Shown here piece after piece: positions 29,884 to 34,955 of a stretch of DNA of 34,955 nucleotides. Position 1 is the stretch's first letter. Each line of letters starts with the position of its first letter. Location: contig JAFUCA010000035.1 in the NCBI GenBank assembly GCA_017459895.1, positions 1 to 34,955 of the forward strand. Direction: 5' to 3'. The notes below the pieces were generated by a model that was given only the letters and a program-made list of their open reading frames with translations, was not told the origin of the DNA and ran no database searches. A program made the translations under genes and the position numbers. The DNA comes from Bacillota bacterium. Lineage in GTDB: Bacteria > Bacillota > Clostridia > Peptostreptococcales > Anaerovoracaceae.

Positions 29884-30195
29884 GTGTTTTCCACCATCGC
29901 AGGCGCACTGGCCGGGGCAGCATACGGCAGCGCAGTCGGATATATCAAATATGCGGCACTTTGGAAAAGAATATTAAAGACCAATAAGAAGATAGCGGCG
30001 GGAGTACTGTACCAGCACATGGGGATCAGCTATGCCATCAATGTCGTGACCCTTCTTATTGTTTTTTTGCTCAGAAACCAGATCCCCTGGGATTTTATGA
30101 TCGTCATCATCGCGGCAGCGGTCATGCTCAGTCTTGTGGGCAAGCTGGCGCCGATGAGTGAGATCGTCAGTCATGTGGAGGAGGGCGCATCATGA
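29884..30195 (+). CDS. atpI: ATP synthase subunit I-like small membrane protein
   Basis: A 103-residue hydrophobic protein with three to four membrane helices (about residues 3-20, 44-62 and 68-86) and a YLKYAALWKRI-like basic loop. It has no strong motif, but position first in the atp operon and size fit AtpI, which assists c-ring assembly. The start is GTG with an AGGAGG site four bases upstream. The stop overlaps atpB as ATGA. Confidence 0.72.
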   Translation: MFSTIAGALAGAAYGSAVGYIKYAALWKRILKTNKKIAAGVLYQHMGISYAINVVTLLIVFLLRNQIPWDFMIVIIAAAVMLSLVGKLAPMSEIVSHVEEGAS

Positions 30196-30875
30196 TCAGT
30201 AAACTCTATGCGATCGGAATGACGGACGCGATGATCACGTCCAGCATCATCACCATCCTGATCTGCGCGGCCGCCATCATCATCAGCCGGAAGATCTCCG
30301 TCGAGAACCCGGCGCCCCTGCAGAACATGGTCGAGATGGGACTGGAAAAGCTGCACGGCTTCTTTCAGGAACTCATGGGAGAGGAAATGTGCAGGAAGTA
30401 CTTCCCGCTGGTGGGGACCCTGTTCATCTACATCCTGATCTGCAACTACTCGGGGCTGCTGCCTCTGGCAGGACACGCGCCGGGCTTTCAGGCACCGACC
30501 AGCGACATCAACTTCCCGGCAGGGCTGGCGATCATGGTCATCATCCTGGTGCAGCTGATCGGCCTGCGGGAGCACCGCGGCATGGGAACGTACAAGAGGA
30601 TGATCCAGCCGTTTATCTTCATCTTCCCTCTGATGCTGATGGATGAGCTGGCAAAGCCCATCTCCCTCACCTTCCGACTTTACGGCAACACCTTCGGAGA
30701 CGAGCAGGTCGTGGACGTTCTGCGGGAGCTCTGCCCGGTGCTGCTTCCGGTAGTGATGCAGTTCCTCGTCGTGATCCTGGCGCTGATCCAGGCGGTGGTA
30801 TTCGCCCTGCTGACGGCGATCTACATCGGCGAGGCGGTGGAGAAGGAAACGACGCTTCCCATCGAACAGCACTGA
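30192..30875 (+). CDS. atpB: F-type ATP synthase subunit a
   Basis: Subunit a forms the two ion half-channels beside the c-ring. The 227-residue protein has five to six membrane helices. The essential Arg is Arg162 in ISLTFRLYGNTFGDE, and the preceding FIFIFPLMLMDELAKP helix is typical. The C-terminal helix reads LAIIQ-like (ALIQAVVFALLTAIYIGEA). It overlaps atpI by four bases; 77 bases separate it from atpE. Confidence 0.96.
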   Translation: MISKLYAIGMTDAMITSSIITILICAAAIIISRKISVENPAPLQNMVEMGLEKLHGFFQELMGEEMCRKYFPLVGTLFIYILICNYSGLLPLAGHAPGFQAPTSDINFPAGLAIMVIILVQLIGLREHRGMGTYKRMIQPFIFIFPLMLMDELAKPISLTFRLYGNTFGDEQVVDVLRELCPVLLPVVMQFLVVILALIQAVVFALLTAIYIGEAVEKETTLPIEQH

Positions 30876-30889
30876 GCCGGACCCAATAA

Positions 30890-31180
<291 letters not shown>

Positions 31181-31210
31181 CGGCTTCAGAGAGCAAGGGA
31201 GGAATTTGTA

Positions 31211-31704
31211 ATGCTTGACGCATTAGGATTAAACCTGAAAGAAATCATATTCGTGATCATCAACTTCCTCATCCTCGTGGGCGTACTGGGTAAATTCCTG
31301 TACAAGCCGTTCCTTGGCGCGCTGGAAACCAGAAAGCAGAACATCAAGGACACCTATGACAAGGCGCAGATCGAAAGCCGCCGGGCGGATGCGAAGATGG
31401 CCAAATACGAACGCCGCATCGCCAACGCCGAGGACGAAGTCCGGGACATCATCCGGGACGGCAAGAAGCGGGCGGACCGTCAGGCGCAGCAGATCATCGA
31501 AGAGGCCAATCAGAAGGCTTCCGACATCGTCCGGCGGGCCGAAGAAGCGGCCGAGCTGGAGAAGGCCAAGGCGATGGACGAGCTCCGGGAGGAGATCGCA
31601 GACATGGTGATCATGGCTGCGGAGCAGGTCGTCGAGCGGGAGATCGAAAAAGAAGGTCACATGGCGATCATCGATGATGTGATCGATAAGGCGAGGAAGG
31701 TACA

Positions 31705-31717
<13 letters not shown>
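31211..31717 (+). CDS. atpF: F-type ATP synthase subunit b
   Basis: The 168-residue stator stalk protein has one N-terminal membrane helix (about residues 10-28, IIFVIINFLILVGVLG) with the typical KFLYKPFL after it, then a long charged coiled coil (about 35-150). It starts 30 bases after atpE with GGGAGGAA and overlaps atpH by 13 bases. Confidence 0.96.
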
Positions 31718-33799
<2,082 letters not shown>

Positions 33800-33800
<1 letters not shown>

Positions 33801-34669
33801 TGGCAAAGCAATCGATGCAGGACATCAAAAGGCGGATCAAATCCGTCTCCAGCACGGAGAGGATCACCAACTCCATGAAGCTGATCTCTGCGGGTAAGCT
33901 TCGGAGGGCGCGCAAACTCTACGAGGAGACACACGAAAATTCGCTTTTTATCACAAATACCATCAGCGAGCTCTTTCAGAGCAGCATGGACGTTCCGGAG
34001 AAATACCTGGATGGCAGCCGGAAACAGGATCGGACCGCGTACATCATCATCACCAGCAGCAAAGGCCTGTGCGGCGGGTTCAATACCAACGTGCTGAAGC
34101 GGGCCCAGGAGAGGTTCGATGAGGAGCACGCCGCGCCGCTGATCGTGGCGATCGGCGGCAAAGGGCTGGAATATTTCGAGAAGCGGGGCCACGATATCTA
34201 TAACTCCTATCTGGCGGCGCCGGAGACCATCTCCTTCCTGGAAACGGAGGAAATCTCCCGGCCGATCATCGAGATGTTCGATGAGGGACGGATCAATAAG
34301 GTGGTGCTGATCTACACGGCCTTTGTCAACGCCATGGAGCAGAAGGTGGTGGAGAAGACCCTGCTGCCGTTCCGCATGGAAGAGATTGCAGGGCAGGCGC
34401 AGGCGGTCTCACAGAAGACGGAATACGAGCCCTCGGCGGAGGTGGTGTTCAACTATCTGATCCCGAAGTACGTGGAGATGGAGCTGTACGCTTCCGTCAT
34501 CGAGTCGGCGACCTGTGAGCACGCGGCCCGGAGGACGGCCATGGAGAGCGCCACCGACAACGCCAGGGAGATGCTCAGCCGGCTGAATCTCAGCTACAAC
34601 CGGGCACGTCAGGCCGCCATCACCGACCAGATCATTGAGATCGTTGCCGGCGCGGAGGCGCAGAACTAA
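33800..34669 (+). CDS. atpG: F-type ATP synthase subunit gamma
   Basis: The 289-residue central rotor shaft has the two long terminal helices that form the coiled coil: [29 protein letters not shown] at the start and [34 protein letters not shown] at the end. The middle has [12 protein letters not shown]. It overlaps the atpA stop by one base and ends 11 bases before atpD. Confidence 0.97.
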
Positions 34670-34680
34670 CGGAGGATACT

Positions 34681-34955
34681 ATGAACAAGGGAAGAATACA
34701 TCAGGTTATCGGTCCTGTCATCGATATCAAGTTCAATGAAGATGAGATGCCGGAGCTGCTGAACGCAGTGGATATTGAGGCAGGCGGAAGAAAGATCGTC
34801 ACCGAGGTTGCCCAGCATCTGGGAGATGACGTTGCCCGCTGCGTTGCCCTGTCCTCAACGGACGGACTGCGCCGGGGCATGGAGGCGACGGATACGGGAA
34901 GCCCGATCCGGATCTCCGTGGGCAAGGAAGTGCTGGGACGGATGTTCAACGTCAT
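34681..34955 (+). CDS. atpD: F-type ATP synthase subunit beta, N-terminal part (cut by window edge)
   Basis: The first 91 residues of the catalytic subunit are present: [17 protein letters not shown], then [29 protein letters not shown] and [12 protein letters not shown], which is the beta-barrel domain before the P-loop. Only the window end truncates it. The ATG follows ACGGAGGA. With this gene the operon order is I-a-c-b-delta-alpha-gamma-beta; epsilon is expected next. Confidence 0.97.
   Translation, partial: MNKGRIHQVIGPVIDIKFNEDEMPELLNAVDIEAGGRKIVTEVAQHLGDDVARCVALSSTDGLRRGMEATDTGSPIRISVGKEVLGRMFNV

Overview
The window looks like a stretch of chromosome from a moderately GC-rich, low-oxygen Bacillota of class Clostridia. 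The pointers are RecD2, YhaM, long-form HPF, CdaA/CdaR, a glmS ribozyme, a BioY-type biotin cluster, an M-class sirtuin with a zinc macrodomain, and sigma-A promoters with strong Shine-Dalgarno sites. Genus cannot be fixed from this piece; a clostridial lineage outside the AT-rich Clostridium group is the best guess. I see no rRNA, tRNA, CRISPR array, prophage or intact insertion sequence.

Layout. (1) 1-5812: the 3' end of tuf and its terminator, then yhaM, a diverged CCA-transferase-like gene, recD2 and comF. (2) 5813-10006: a minus-strand biotin cluster, bioY-bioD-bioA-bioB. Its promoter is at 9978-10006, and an unusual array of five equally built dyads (7109-7377) lies between bioA and bioB. 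(3) 10051-12017: a structured small RNA (possibly raiA-type), a formimidoylglutamase-like gene, and hpf with its own promoter and terminator. (4) 12037-17324: cdaA-cdaR (c-di-AMP synthesis), lemA, a DUF2207 membrane protein, an MTA/SAH nucleosidase and a LOG-family gene, apparently one transcription unit. (5) 17329-18783: an M18 aminopeptidase on the minus strand. (6) 18876-22702: a promoter, a glmS ribozyme, then nagB, a GlmU-C-like acetyltransferase, glmM and a DUF4125-like gene, closed by a terminator. (7) 22694-27428: gtrA-like (minus), Zn-macrodomain, SirTM-type sirtuin, a six-helix membrane protein, mnmA, and a small unknown gene on the minus strand. (8) 27429-29668: a 550-base leader with competing stems, then a PEPCK/HPr-kinase-like P-loop protein. 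(9) 29669 to the end: the F-type ATP synthase operon atpI-B-E-F-H-A-G-D, with atpD cut by the window edge.

Most interesting point. A glmS ribozyme, normally the GlcN6P-sensing off-switch of glmS, here precedes nagB. The three genes it heads (NagB, a GlmU acetyltransferase-like domain and GlmM, joined by TAATG overlaps) would carry fructose-6-P to GlcNAc-1-P. Feedback by GlcN6P makes sense only if this NagB works in the amination direction, as a GlmS substitute. The sequence shows the arrangement; the direction of the reaction is inference.

Second is the TTGTCAC-N25-GTGACAA array upstream of bioB. Five copies have exactly the same internal spacing and near-helical phasing between copies, and they do not match the classical BirA operator. 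Third is the sirtuin/macrodomain pair, in which the sirtuin has the Gln-for-His change typical of SirTM enzymes but has lost all four zinc-ribbon cysteine positions.
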